NCBI RefSeq assembly: GCF_024347395.1
Contig: NZ_AP025472.1
Coordinates: forward strand, 1,984,001-2,048,000
Reading direction: 5' to 3'
Source of the DNA: Vibrio cortegadensis
GTDB lineage: Bacteria > Pseudomonadota > Gammaproteobacteria > Enterobacterales > Vibrionaceae
Length of the DNA: 64,000 bases
The notes under the pieces are model-generated. The model was not told where the DNA came from. It worked only from the letters and a program-made list of their open reading frames with translations, and searched no databases. The position numbers and the translations under genes were made by a program. Below are positions 39,524-48,998 of the stretch, piece by piece. The stretch's first letter is position 1. Each line of letters opens with the position of its first letter.

Positions 39524-40724
39524 ATCTGAGGGCCTCAGCAGGTTTAACAGAAGATGCACGATAAGATGGGAAAAGCGTCGCAAGCAGACTGAGTACAATC
39601 GCAAGCACCACTACAATCATAATTTGAACAGGATTAATAAGAACGGGTAACTGCCCACCAAATGTAAATAGAGCCACACCCATACCTTCCAGCAGTGGGT
39701 TCAAGTTATCAGCAAGCAAGACACCTAAGGCCCCCCCGGTTAATGCACCGATGACACCACTACTCGCACCTTGCACCATAAATATCGACAGAATCTGGCC
39801 ATTGGTCATACCCTGGGTTTTTAAAATCGCGACCTCGGCTTGTTTTTCCATAACGACCATAATTAACGCAGAAATAATATTAAACGCTGCGACACCGATG
39901 ATCAGCCCGAGCATTAAGCCCATCATGTTTTTTTCCATCCGAACCGCTTGAAATAGCTCACCACGTTGTTCACGCCAATCACTCCACACCCAACCGTCAG
40001 GCAATGGCGTATTGGAAAGCGCTGAAACTGAGAATGGGTCATCAAAAAACAGACGCCAGCCTGAGATCGTGTCACGCTTAAACTTCATCAATCGACCCGC
40101 ATCTTGTATATGCGAAACCATTAGTTGAGCATCAACATCAGATCCTGTATTGAATATACCCGCAACCGTAAAGTTACGTTGACTCGGCATCCGACCTAAA
40201 GGCGTAAACTGACTTGCGCTTGTCACCATCAAACGAACTCTGTCTCCTACCGACACATTGAGCGAACGCGCCAAAGTATGACCAACGAAGACTCGATACT
40301 CGCCCGCTTTCAGGTTACTTAACCGGCCTGCAATCAAATAGTCTTGAATCGGATCATTATCCGTCGGTTCAATACCAATCAACATACCCGCAGAAAGCTG
40401 AGATGAACTCTGAATAACCGCTTCACTGCGAACAATCGGCTCAACATGCTTATCCTTAGATAACTGGCGAATAAACTCAGGAGACTCATCCAAGCGCGGC
40501 GTTTTTCCATCTGTTTGGGAAATTACAGCCTGTGGCAGAACCCCTAAAATTCGTTCTTTGAGCTGAGCTTCGAAACCATTCATAACGGAAAGTACCGTCA
40601 CTAAAGACATCACACCAATGGTGATACCCGCAGTAGACATATAAGAGACAAAACGGCTAAATCTGTCTCCAGATCGACCTCTTAAATAACGCAAGCCGAT
40701 AAATAGGGAAATGGGGTGAAACAT
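39516..40724 (-). CDS. lolC: Lipoprotein-releasing system permease LolC
   Basis: 402 residues, paralogue of LolE. The [37 protein letters not shown] start, [15 protein letters not shown] in the periplasmic domain (the part that grips LolA in E. coli LolC) and the C-terminal [16 protein letters not shown] identify it as LolC rather than LolE. ATG 40724 is used; the longer reading to 40739 lacks support. First gene of the reverse lolCDE operon; divergent from the PilZ gene with about 175 bases between. Confidence 0.96.
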   Translation of the reverse strand: MFHPISLFIGLRYLRGRSGDRFSRFVSYMSTAGITIGVMSLVTVLSVMNGFEAQLKERILGVLPQAVISQTDGKTPRLDESPEFIRQLSKDKHVEPIVRSEAVIQSSSQLSAGMLIGIEPTDNDPIQDYLIAGRLSNLKAGEYRVFVGHTLARSLNVSVGDRVRLMVTSASQFTPLGRMPSQRNFTVAGIFNTGSDVDAQLMVSHIQDAGRLMKFKRDTISGWRLFFDDPFSVSALSNTPLPDGWVWSDWREQRGELFQAVRMEKNMMGLMLGLIIGVAAFNIISALIMVVMEKQAEVAILKTQGMTNGQILSIFMVQGASSGVIGALTGGALGVLLADNLNPLLEGMGVALFTFGGQLPVLINPVQIMIVVVLAIVLSLLATLFPSYRASSVKPAEALRYE

Positions 40725-40900
40725 AGTCAAAACCAACAATAAGTTATGCGAGATAATGTAACGGTAAACGCTCGATGAGTGTAGCTCTAATTTGTTAACT
40801 TCTTATCAAAACGACTCATATCGAGCTGATAAATGTAACTTATCTTGATTAGTTAGCCTACATGACGATAATCAATAGGTTAACTAGAAGGAAGTAGAGT

Positions 40901-41473
40901 ATGACACAAAACGATTTTTTTACTGTTCATCACAGCTTGACGGTCAATATAGAGCCACTGGCTGCGGATTATACTCTGCCATCAATGACGCAGTTTGTTG
41001 CAGAAATTCCCGCACCATTTATTGTTGCGAGTGAATTTAGCCAGCTTGATCAGCTAACTGAGAATGCACGTTCTGAACTAAAAAATAACGACTTTAAGCA
41101 TGTAATCAATTTGCTTGATACACAAAATACCAAACTCAACTTGCTCCTGACATTTATGTTGTCTCAGCAAGACCAAGCAGAATTTCGTGGTCAAACATTA
41201 AGCTTTGGAGCCAGTCAGTTCACCTATTTAGCACAGCAGCCTCTTGCGGTTGGTCAAGTGGTCCGAGCAAAACTCTTTCTTGAACACCCTCCTGCTGCAA
41301 TCTACTGTTATGCTAGTGTCACCAGCGTAAAAGAGGCAGACAATGGTACCCATGAAATTCAGATGAAATATGATCTACTTAGAGATTCAGATCAGGACTT
41401 ACTCATCAAAGCTGCACTATATCAACAGCAAAAATTGCTGCGCCAACGTTCTTTAGATCGAGAAAACAAATAA
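40901..41473 (+). CDS. PilZ-type protein with degenerate c-di-GMP motif
   Basis: 190 residues, cytoplasmic, helical first half (about 1-90) then a beta-rich PilZ-like barrel. I place it in the PilZ superfamily by the segment LSFGASQFTYLAQQPLAVGQVVRAKLFLEHP, which aligns with the D/NxSxxG strand region, and by position: a PilZ gene next to mfd is also what I remember from V. cholerae (PlzB). The c-di-GMP-binding residues look poor: no RxxxR is visible before the barrel, the Asp/Asn is Thr, and the final Gly is Ala. It may be a PilZ fold that does not bind c-di-GMP. AAGGAAG ribosome-binding site; mfd begins 12 bases after it. Confidence 0.7.
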   Translation: MTQNDFFTVHHSLTVNIEPLAADYTLPSMTQFVAEIPAPFIVASEFSQLDQLTENARSELKNNDFKHVINLLDTQNTKLNLLLTFMLSQQDQAEFRGQTLSFGASQFTYLAQQPLAVGQVVRAKLFLEHPPAAIYCYASVTSVKEADNGTHEIQMKYDLLRDSDQDLLIKAALYQQQKLLRQRSLDRENK

Positions 41474-41485
41474 GTATCCAGCATC

Positions 41486-44400
41486 ATGACAAAATCAGCA
41501 CTTCTTTCTCTCATTAACCCGAAAGGGATGGGCGATAAAAAACACATAGGCAACCTACAAGGTTCCGCACTCGCCCTTGCCATTGCGGAGCTTGCAGAGC
41601 AACACGATAGCCATACTTTGCTTGCGGTGCCCGATCCCCAAATCGCACTTAAATTACTCGCTGAAATTGAGCAGTTCACCTCTGCGCAAGTATCTCTTTT
41701 TCCTGATTGGGAAACGCTTCCTTACGACAATTTTTCACCGCATCAAGAGATAATTTCAGACCGCATTGCGCACCTGTATCAGTTACCGACCCAAACGTCT
41801 GGTATCACCATAGTGCCAATCAGCACATTACTTCAGCGACAATCTCCGCGTGATTTCTTAATGCAGCACACCTTGATGGTGAAAGCCGGCGATCTGTTTT
41901 CTCTTGAAAAATTGCGCTTACAGCTTGAGAAATCTGGTTATCGCCACGTTGATCAAGTTTTCGGTCCCGGTGAGTACGCAAACAGAGGTTCGATCATCGA
42001 TCTGTTTCCTATGGGCAGTCACGACCCTTACAGAATCGATTTCTTCGATGATGAAATAGACACGATTAGAACGTTTGACCCAGAAAACCAGCGTTCAAAA
42101 GAGGACATCAGCGAAATAAGACTGCTGCCAGCGCACGAGTTTCCGACCACTGAAACGGCCATCGAAGATTTTCGTATTCGCTGGCGTCAACAGTTTGAAA
42201 CCCGTCGTGAACCTGAATCCATTTATATGCAAGTATCAAAAGGAACATGGCCAGCGGGCATCGAGTATTGGCAACCACTCTTCTTCGATGAGACAGAAAC
42301 CTTATTTGATTACATTGCCGAAGGCAGTCAACTCATCACTATCGGCGATCTTGAAACGTCCATTGATACTTTCTTAGCGGATGTTGATCACCGTTATGAT
42401 CAACGGAAAATAGATCCGCTAAGACCGTTGCTTGAACCTTCCCAGCTGTGGATGAAGAAAGATGAGCTTTTCAGCCGCTTTAAACTTCATCCTCAAGCTC
42501 AGCTTCACATTGATGAAATCACAGCTAAACAGGGTCGTATCAACCTGCCAATTGAATCACTTCCCGATTTAGCCGTGCAGCACAACAACAAAGAACCTCT
42601 AGCGGCTTTACGTAAATTCAGTGAGACCTATCAAGGTAAGATTATTTTTTCCGTTGAATCGGAAGGTCGACGAGAAGCGCTTACCGAGTTATTGCAGCAG
42701 ATAAAGTTACGTCCGATTGCCACAGAAAGCTTTGCTCACGCGCTGGCCTCAAAAGATAAGTTCAATTTAGTATTAGGCTCGGCTGAACATGGTTTCTCCT
42801 ACCGTGACGACACTCAACCAGAAAAGAACACTGCCTTTATTTGCGAAAGTGACTTACTGGGTGACCGAGTCATTCAACGACGCAAAAAAGATAAAAAAGC
42901 GGTCAATAGCGATACGGTCATTCGTCATTTAGCCGAGCTCAAAGCAGGCCAACCCGTCGTTCATATTGATCACGGTATCGGCCGATTTATTGGCCTCCAA
43001 ACTCTTGAAGCGGGCGGAATGCTCACCGAGTACGTAACACTGGAGTACCAAAATGATGCCAAGCTATATGTACCTGTCGCCTCACTTAATCTGATTGGGC
43101 GATACTCAGGCGGTGCAGAAGAGACCGCGCCACTGCATAAGTTAGGTGGTGATGCTTGGGTTAAGGCTCGAAAACGTGCCGCCGAAAAAGTGCGAGATGT
43201 TGCCGCTGAGCTTCTTGATGTATACGCAAAAAGAGAACTTAAACCCGGTCACAAATTTGCATTAGATCGAGGCCAGTACGCCACATTCAAAGCTGGTTTC
43301 CCATTTGATGAAACCGAAGATCAAGCGATGGCGATTAACGCTGTGATGTCTGATATGTGCCAAGCCAAAGCAATGGATCGTCTAGTCTGTGGTGATGTAG
43401 GTTTTGGTAAAACAGAAGTCGCCATGCGTGCAGCTTTTGTATGCACAGACAACAACAAGCAAGTCGCAGTATTAGTTCCTACAACCCTGCTTGCTCAGCA
43501 ACATTTCGAAAATTTCCGGGACCGTTTTGCTAACCAACCGATTCGAGTTGAAGTATTATCTCGATTCAAAAGTGCTAAAGAACAGAAACAAATTCTCGCG
43601 GATACCGCAGAAGGTAAAGTCGACATTTTGATCGGCACTCATAAATTACTTTCAAGCAGTATCTCATTCCAAGATTTAGGCTTGTTGGTCGTCGATGAAG
43701 AGCACAGGTTTGGTGTAAGACAAAAAGAAAAAGTCAAAGCGATGCGTGCTGATGTGGATATTTTAACACTCACCGCAACGCCAATCCCTAGAACGCTGAA
43801 TATGGCAATGAGTGGGATGCGTGACCTATCCATCATCGCGACACCACCCGCAAGGCGTCTCGCCATTAAGACCTTTGTTCGTGAAAGCGACGACACCGTG
43901 ATTCGTGAAGCGGTTTTGCGTGAAATAATGCGCGGTGGTCAAGTTTACTTCCTGCACAACCAAGTCGACACCATTGAGAAAGTGGCGGCCGATTTAGAGA
44001 AGTTAATCCCTGAAGCACGCGTAACCGTGGCTCATGGGCAGATGCGTGAACGTGAATTGGAAAAGATCATGAATGATTTTTACCACCAACGATTCAACTT
44101 ATTGGTCTGTACAACGATCATTGAAACTGGAATCGACGTTCCCACCGCGAACACCATCATCATGGATCGTGCTGATAGCTTAGGTTTAGCTCAATTGCAC
44201 CAACTTCGTGGTCGTGTTGGGCGTTCACATCACCAAGCTTATGCTTATATGCTCACTCCTCACCCTAAAGCGATGACAAAAGATGCCATTAAGCGTTTAG
44301 ATGCCATCGCCTCTCTTGAAGATCTCGGGGCTGGTTTTACTCTGGCAACTCACGATTTAGAGATACGTGGCGCAGGTGAACTCCTCGGTGATGAGCAAAG

Positions 44401-44959
44401 TGGTCAAATTCAATCCATTGGGTTTAGTTTATATATGGAAATGCTTGAACAAGCGGTTGAAGCATTAAAAGAGGGGAAAGAGCCATCACTCGATGATCTG
44501 CTTCGTGAACAAACAGAAGTGGAGATGCGGATTCCGGCCTTATTACCTGATGAGTATATTCCCGATGTGAATACTCGTCTTTCGATGTATAAACGAATCG
44601 CAAGTGTGTCGTCTGCCTCCGATCTTTCAGAGCTTAAAGTCGAACTGATCGACCGATTCGGACTGCTTCCTGATGCCACGAAGAACCTGCTTTCAGTTTC
44701 TGAACTAAAAGTCGCAGCGGCCCCAATTAAAGTGAAGAAAATTGAAGCCCACGACAAAGGTGGATACATTGAGTTCTATCCAGACGCTGACATAAATCCA
44801 ATGTATTTGGTTAAACTATTGCAGTCTCAACCACAAAAATTTGCAATGGAAGGACCCACTAAACTGAAGTTTACGATACCATTGGTTGATAGACGTAAAC
44901 GAATTCAGTTCATCGCAGATCTGTTAAATGAATTTCGGCAAAATTTAATGCCAGCTTAA
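41486..44959 (+). CDS. mfd: Transcription-repair coupling factor Mfd
   Basis: 1157-residue translocase that removes stalled RNA polymerase and recruits UvrA. N-terminal UvrB-like part (EWD-type FPDWETLPYDNFSPHQEIISDRI, about 75-100), RNA-polymerase-interacting domain near 480-560 (HIDHGIGRFIGL, YVPVASLNLIGRY), RecG-like motor with Walker A GDVGFGKTEVA and DEEH box VVDEEHRFG, motif VI QLRGRVGRS, and a C-terminal UvrA-binding-like autoinhibitory domain. Length is typical. It is probably co-transcribed with the PilZ gene 12 bases upstream. Confidence 0.98.
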   Translation: MTKSALLSLINPKGMGDKKHIGNLQGSALALAIAELAEQHDSHTLLAVPDPQIALKLLAEIEQFTSAQVSLFPDWETLPYDNFSPHQEIISDRIAHLYQLPTQTSGITIVPISTLLQRQSPRDFLMQHTLMVKAGDLFSLEKLRLQLEKSGYRHVDQVFGPGEYANRGSIIDLFPMGSHDPYRIDFFDDEIDTIRTFDPENQRSKEDISEIRLLPAHEFPTTETAIEDFRIRWRQQFETRREPESIYMQVSKGTWPAGIEYWQPLFFDETETLFDYIAEGSQLITIGDLETSIDTFLADVDHRYDQRKIDPLRPLLEPSQLWMKKDELFSRFKLHPQAQLHIDEITAKQGRINLPIESLPDLAVQHNNKEPLAALRKFSETYQGKIIFSVESEGRREALTELLQQIKLRPIATESFAHALASKDKFNLVLGSAEHGFSYRDDTQPEKNTAFICESDLLGDRVIQRRKKDKKAVNSDTVIRHLAELKAGQPVVHIDHGIGRFIGLQTLEAGGMLTEYVTLEYQNDAKLYVPVASLNLIGRYSGGAEETAPLHKLGGDAWVKARKRAAEKVRDVAAELLDVYAKRELKPGHKFALDRGQYATFKAGFPFDETEDQAMAINAVMSDMCQAKAMDRLVCGDVGFGKTEVAMRAAFVCTDNNKQVAVLVPTTLLAQQHFENFRDRFANQPIRVEVLSRFKSAKEQKQILADTAEGKVDILIGTHKLLSSSISFQDLGLLVVDEEHRFGVRQKEKVKAMRADVDILTLTATPIPRTLNMAMSGMRDLSIIATPPARRLAIKTFVRESDDTVIREAVLREIMRGGQVYFLHNQVDTIEKVAADLEKLIPEARVTVAHGQMRERELEKIMNDFYHQRFNLLVCTTIIETGIDVPTANTIIMDRADSLGLAQLHQLRGRVGRSHHQAYAYMLTPHPKAMTKDAIKRLDAIASLEDLGAGFTLATHDLEIRGAGELLGDEQSGQIQSIGFSLYMEMLEQAVEALKEGKEPSLDDLLREQTEVEMRIPALLPDEYIPDVNTRLSMYKRIASVSSASDLSELKVELIDRFGLLPDATKNLLSVSELKVAAAPIKVKKIEAHDKGGYIEFYPDADINPMYLVKLLQSQPQKFAMEGPTKLKFTIPLVDRRKRIQFIADLLNEFRQNLMPA

Positions 44960-45033
44960 GTCAATACCAGCTTAAGTTAATGGCTTGCAATCCAGAGGCT
45001 TGCGCTTATCGTGATTCGAGAGCGGCAAGCCTC
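44951..45033 (+). repeat. Short direct repeat at the mfd stop and following hairpin
   Basis: CCAGCTTAAGT-C/T-AA occurs twice (44951-44964, overlapping the mfd stop codon, and 44967-44980). Then GAGGCTTGC (44995-45003) pairs with GCAAGCCTC (45025-45033) over a 21-base loop. No T run follows; possible weak terminator or processing stem before csiV. Confidence 0.5.
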
Positions 45034-45094
45034 ACGGTAATTAAACTATTGAAACGAGATACGTAGAGAGTATGTATCTATGACTGGAGTCAAA

Positions 45095-45880
45095 ATGAGA
45101 ATACTGATCCCACTACTGCTTCTTTTTGTCTCTTTGCCAAGTTTGGCTCAGAGACAATTTGACATAGAAGTGATCATTTTTAAACGTGCGGTAGATGCTG
45201 AACAGGTCAATGAATCTTGGCCAAATCAACTACCCTCAATCAAAATGGATAACGTTGGCGATTTCCAAAATTCGGAGTACCGCAGCAAAAAAGGCGTAAC
45301 CATGCTGCCAGCGAGTGAATATCAACTCACCGACCAACGTAACGCATTGAAAAAACATGCGGGCTTTAAAGTATTGCTGCATACCGCTTGGCGACAAGGT
45401 GATGAAGGCAAATCTGCAGCCCCTGTTTTCCATATTCAAGGTGGCAAAGATTACTCTGCTAAATTTAATACCGATGGGTCTGAAAAAATCGCTTTTGTTG
45501 ATCAAAGCTTGTCTTCTGACAGCATAACTGAAGAGACCATTGACCAACCACTCTATGAGCTTGATGGAAAGCTGCAAGTTTATGTGCAGCATTACTTGTA
45601 TGCCGATACAACCTTAGATCTAAAAGCACCGAGTGTCAGAGAGGTTACGATTGAAGCTAAACAAGTTGACCTCACTTCGGATGACCCATTAGAAGTAGAG
45701 TCAAATGTTCAAATTGGCAATTTAGAGAATATCTCACCTACGATTGAAGTTGAGGAGTTCTTGAAAAGCTACCGTATGAAGCAAAAACGTCGCATGCGTA
45801 GCAGTGAAACTCACTATTTAGACAACCCATTATTAGGCGTGATTATTCAAGTAAGAAAAGTGGCGCAAACAGACTCGTAG
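45095..45880 (+). CDS. csiV: Peptidoglycan-binding protein CsiV
   Basis: 261-residue precursor with a signal peptide (MRILIPLLLLFVSLPSLAQ, then RQFDIEVIIFKRA), periplasmic. CsiV is described in V. cholerae as a peptidoglycan-binding protein required, with LpoA, for PBP1A activity. FDIEVIIFKRAVDAEQVNESWP and the C-terminal HYLDNPLLGVIIQVRKV are the family segments I recognise. ATG 45095 has GGAG six bases upstream; the alternative ATG 45080 lacks one. Lies 135 bases after mfd. Confidence 0.85.
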   Translation: MRILIPLLLLFVSLPSLAQRQFDIEVIIFKRAVDAEQVNESWPNQLPSIKMDNVGDFQNSEYRSKKGVTMLPASEYQLTDQRNALKKHAGFKVLLHTAWRQGDEGKSAAPVFHIQGGKDYSAKFNTDGSEKIAFVDQSLSSDSITEETIDQPLYELDGKLQVYVQHYLYADTTLDLKAPSVREVTIEAKQVDLTSDDPLEVESNVQIGNLENISPTIEVEEFLKSYRMKQKRRMRSSETHYLDNPLLGVIIQVRKVAQTDS

Positions 45881-45923
45881 ATAGGCACCACATTTCGACT
45901 CAAGCCAAACTTAAGTATTCCGC

Positions 45924-45956
45924 TATCGCCCTCACACTTTGAGGGCGATACCTTTT
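45924..45956 (+). terminator. Terminator of csiV
   Basis: 10-bp stem TATCGCCCTC/GAGGGCGATA, 7-base loop, then CCTTTT; 43 bases after the stop. Confidence 0.8.
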
Positions 45957-45982
45957 GACCATTTGTTTTTAAAAGGAGAGGT

Positions 45983-46525
45983 ATGAGCCCTGACTTTCAG
46001 ATCATTACCCAAAGGTTATGTTTAAGGTTAATCGATCACTCGGAAGAAGAAATTTTTGCTACCGAGGTTGCCCACTCCCCCTCCCTACATCAATGGATTG
46101 ATTGGTGTACTCCTCACTTTTCAGTCGAAGATAGCCGACAATTTTTACTGGCAACACGATTAAACTGGGCGAAAGCGACCTCTTTTGGGTTTGGTATCTT
46201 TCGAAAGTCCGATCAAGCGCTTATCGGTATGGTTGCCATTAATGAGTTCTACCACACCTTTAATATGGCGAGTATGGGTTATTGGGTTCTCGATAAACAC
46301 CAGCGCTATGGCTACGCGAAAGAAGCATTAAACGCACTAACAGAGTTCTGCTTTGCAAAATTAATGCTTACCCGCTTAGAGATAGTGTGTGATCCAGATA
46401 ATATGCCTAGCCAAGCATTAATTGAGCAATGTGGTGGAATAAAAGAAGGAGTCGCTAGAAACCGCTTCCTCTTTAACGGCAAACCTAAAGCTGGCGTTGT
46501 ATACTCACTCATACCCGAGAGATAG
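45983..46525 (+). CDS. GNAT N-acetyltransferase, RimJ/RimL-like
   Basis: 180 residues of the RimL-type GNAT fold: ITQRLCLRLIDHSEEEIFATEV at the start, GYWVLDKHQRYGYAKEALNALTEFCF as the acetyl-CoA-binding motif A (Q/R-x-x-G-x-A region) and VCDPDNMPSQALIEQCGG as motif B. RimL acetylates the N-terminus of ribosomal protein L7/L12; this protein is in the same family but the acceptor is not certain. GGAGAGG ribosome-binding site. It converges on ndh. Confidence 0.85.
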   Translation: MSPDFQIITQRLCLRLIDHSEEEIFATEVAHSPSLHQWIDWCTPHFSVEDSRQFLLATRLNWAKATSFGFGIFRKSDQALIGMVAINEFYHTFNMASMGYWVLDKHQRYGYAKEALNALTEFCFAKLMLTRLEIVCDPDNMPSQALIEQCGGIKEGVARNRFLFNGKPKAGVVYSLIPER

Positions 46526-46570
46526 GTAAGTTCGTTACATATTTAAGGTCACTTCAGCTGAAAATATAAA

Positions 46571-46600
46571 AATAAAAAAAGAGCTCACAAGAGAGCTCTT
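46571..46600 (-). terminator. Terminator of ndh
   Basis: 7-bp stem AGAGCTC/GAGCTCT with a 6-base loop followed in the reverse direction by seven T residues, 32 bases after the ndh stop. Confidence 0.85.
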
Positions 46601-46631
46601 CATTCAATTAAGATCCAGTTTGATCAACCGC

Positions 46632-47921
46632 TTAATGCAGCTTTAAGTTAGGACGTAACACTCGATTAATTCGACCTACTAGCATCATTAATCCAGTTTT
46701 AACAAATCCGTGCAATGCCACTTGGTGCATCCGATACAGTGAGATATAAACCACTCGCGCAATGCGTCCTTCAACCATCATAGAACCTTTGGTTAAATTT
46801 CCCATTAAGCTGCCAACCGTTGAGAATCGGCTTAACGATACAAGCGAACCATGATCGTTATAAACGTAGTCTTTAAGATCTTTTCCATTTAACTTAGCGA
46901 CGATATTCGTAAATGCCATACTTGCCATTTGGTGAGCCGCTTGCGCTCTAGGTGGCACAAACTTACCATCTTGCTGGGTACACTGAGCCAAGTCGCCAAT
47001 AACAAAAATGTTGTCATCTCGAGTCGTTTGTAGGGTATTTTTTACTACTAGCTGATTAATGCGGTTGGTTTCAAGCCCGCCAATATCTTTAATAAAATCA
47101 GGTGCTTTGATACCAGCAGCCCAAACCATTATCTGTGCCGAGATTTTATCGCCATCTTTGGTTGTTAAGCCTGTTGCATCAGCTTCAGTCACCATAGTTG
47201 CGGTGCGCACTGTCACGCCGAGATTAACAAGCTCTTGGTGTGCCGCCGATGAGATTCGTGGCGGTAATGCTGGCAGAATGCGCTCGCCCGCTTCCACTAA
47301 ATTGACGTTTAGTTTACTTGAATCAAGATCGCCAAAACCATATGTTCTTAGCTCTTTGACTGCGTTATGAAGCTCAGCACTCAGTTCAACCCCAGTAGCA
47401 CCAGCACCGACAATAGCAATATCTACCGTGCCTTGACCGTTTTTAGCATGCAATTTTAGGAACTGATTGTTCATTTCGGTACGGAAACGGTGTGCTTGTT
47501 CTGGGCTATCAAGAAAAATACAGTTATCACGAACACCTGGTGTATTGAAATCATTTGATGTTGAGCCAATCGCCATCACCAAAATGTCATATTCAATTTC
47601 ACGGCTTGGCATTAATAGTTCGCCATGTTCGTCGGTGAGTTCGCTTAATACAATCACTTTACGCTCACGATTAATATCCGCGAGGCTACCCATTTGGAAG
47701 TCGAAATGGTGATTCTTTGCATGTGCGCGATAGCTTAAAGCATCAACACCTGCATCAAGTGAACCTGTTGCAACTTCATGCAATAACGGTTTCCACAAAT
47801 GGCTTGCTTTGCGATCAACAAGGGTGATTTGAGCACGATTTTTACGGCCTAAAGTTCGGCCCAATTTGGTCGCCAATTCAAGACCACCAGCGCCACCGCC
47901 AACAACGATAATTCGAGTCAC
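46632..47921 (-). CDS. ndh: NADH dehydrogenase type II
   Basis: 429-residue peripheral membrane flavoprotein that passes electrons from NADH to quinone without pumping protons. Two Rossmann motifs: the FAD site [18 protein letters not shown] near residue 4 and the NADH site [17 protein letters not shown] near 170; the FAD-contact VIGDLAQC lies near 307. The C-terminal helices ([18 protein letters not shown]) are the membrane-anchoring end. A perfect FNR box lies about 205 bases upstream, fitting the known anaerobic repression of ndh. Confidence 0.97.
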   Translation of the reverse strand: MTRIIVVGGGAGGLELATKLGRTLGRKNRAQITLVDRKASHLWKPLLHEVATGSLDAGVDALSYRAHAKNHHFDFQMGSLADINRERKVIVLSELTDEHGELLMPSREIEYDILVMAIGSTSNDFNTPGVRDNCIFLDSPEQAHRFRTEMNNQFLKLHAKNGQGTVDIAIVGAGATGVELSAELHNAVKELRTYGFGDLDSSKLNVNLVEAGERILPALPPRISSAAHQELVNLGVTVRTATMVTEADATGLTTKDGDKISAQIMVWAAGIKAPDFIKDIGGLETNRINQLVVKNTLQTTRDDNIFVIGDLAQCTQQDGKFVPPRAQAAHQMASMAFTNIVAKLNGKDLKDYVYNDHGSLVSLSRFSTVGSLMGNLTKGSMMVEGRIARVVYISLYRMHQVALHGFVKTGLMMLVGRINRVLRPNLKLH

Positions 47922-48125
47922 GATATAATCCTCTACAAAAATGAATAAATGGTGTTCGGCTCGATTACTCCAACCGATAAATTCTTTATTTGTCTTTCTG
48001 TCACACAGAAATGGGTTTAGAGGTTGTTCTTAAACTGTTCACGTTTGGGTTTCAAAGGTTCTCACACCCAAAATAAGGGGTAAGAACAATAAATGGGTAA
48101 GTTTTTTACTTACTCTCAACTTTTT

Positions 48126-48139
48126 TTGATATTTATCAA
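48126..48139 (-). promoter_or_regulatory. FNR box upstream of ndh
   Basis: TTGAT-ATTT-ATCAA, 10 of 10 match to the FNR consensus TTGAT-N4-ATCAA. ndh is a classic FNR-repressed gene in E. coli; here the box lies about 205 bases before the start codon. Confidence 0.75.
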
Positions 48140-48232
48140 AATATTTATAGTTTAGACATTATATAGAGCCAAATTTTCATCGCAACCAGTGATTAACTGT
48201 ATTTCATTATTATTTGCATGGTTTTGGCTAAT

Positions 48233-48262
48233 AAAAAAGCGATGCCCGTTAAGCACCGCTTT
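48233..48262 (-). terminator. Terminator of ycfP
   Basis: 10-bp stem (48253-48262 with 48236-48245; one G-U pair in the reverse-strand RNA, a mismatch in the other direction), followed by T residues leftward. Confidence 0.8.
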
Positions 48263-48348
48263 ATCTGAGGTTCTATTTGTATATCGCTGGCTTCTCTGTT
48301 TGCTAAAAGCTAAACGGACAATCCAAGCTTCAAGCCTAAGAACTTAAA

Positions 48349-48888
48349 CTAAGCTTCTTTGAACGCTTTCATCGCTTGTAGATGTTGAGAGATTTTCTTA
48401 AACTTATGCGTTTGAGTTTCGTCCCAAATGATTGAGTAGTAATCTTTAAGCTCAGCTTCAGTCTGCTTATTATCGTGTACGTCATCTTCACTGGTCAAAA
48501 TAACTAAGCAACGATCTTTGTTTTTCATCCGATATTGCTCAACGCATTTTGTCGCAATATCTTCATACTCTTCTGGGCGGTCAATGCGACCAACCATATT
48601 TCTCTCTGGGTGCAGGTTAGGGTTAAAAATAACCTGTTTGATCCCGCAGAGAAAACCGATGCGTTCAGACCAAAAGCCACCAAGCCCTACCCCACAAATA
48701 ATAGGATGTGGATCGTCTGATTGTTCAATGACTTTATGCACTTCTTTCAACAGATGTTGCATGTCATGTTTTGGATGTTGCGTGCTGTAATTAATAAAAC
48801 GAACATCTTCATCAATGAATTGTAGCTGCAACACTTTCTCGTGGTTACCTGGGCTTGTTGAGTCAAAGCCATGTAGGTAAATAATCAT
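48349..48888 (-). CDS. ycfP: UPF0227 alpha/beta-hydrolase-like protein YcfP
   Basis: 179 residues, nearly collinear with E. coli Ycf[48 protein letters not shown] at the start, [29 protein letters not shown] in the middle, [17 protein letters not shown] later. It has the hydrolase-like fold (YLHGF and GxGxGG elbow), but the nucleophile position is Gly-Val-Gly-Leu-Gly without the usual Ser, so catalysis is doubtful. In enterics nagZ sits just upstream in the cluster; here thiK is the direct neighbour. Confidence 0.93.
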   Translation of the reverse strand: MIIYLHGFDSTSPGNHEKVLQLQFIDEDVRFINYSTQHPKHDMQHLLKEVHKVIEQSDDPHPIICGVGLGGFWSERIGFLCGIKQVIFNPNLHPERNMVGRIDRPEEYEDIATKCVEQYRMKNKDRCLVILTSEDDVHDNKQTEAELKDYYSIIWDETQTHKFKKISQHLQAMKAFKEA

Positions 48889-48998
48889 AGTACCTCTCCC
48901 GTTCCATATTGGTACACTTCATATCAATCTACCATGAAAGCTAGGGTTTTAAAGGGATAGCTTAAATAATTACTCTATAAGTATCTCGAAAAGTGATC

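Larger units (their letters stand above)
47922..48348. other. Intergenic region ndh / ycfP
   Basis: 427 bases containing the FNR box (48126-48139) and the ycfP terminator (48233-48262). The stretch next to ndh holds no ORF; a TTACCC-rich segment (48061-48100) between the FNR box and ndh probably includes the promoter. Confidence 0.55.
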
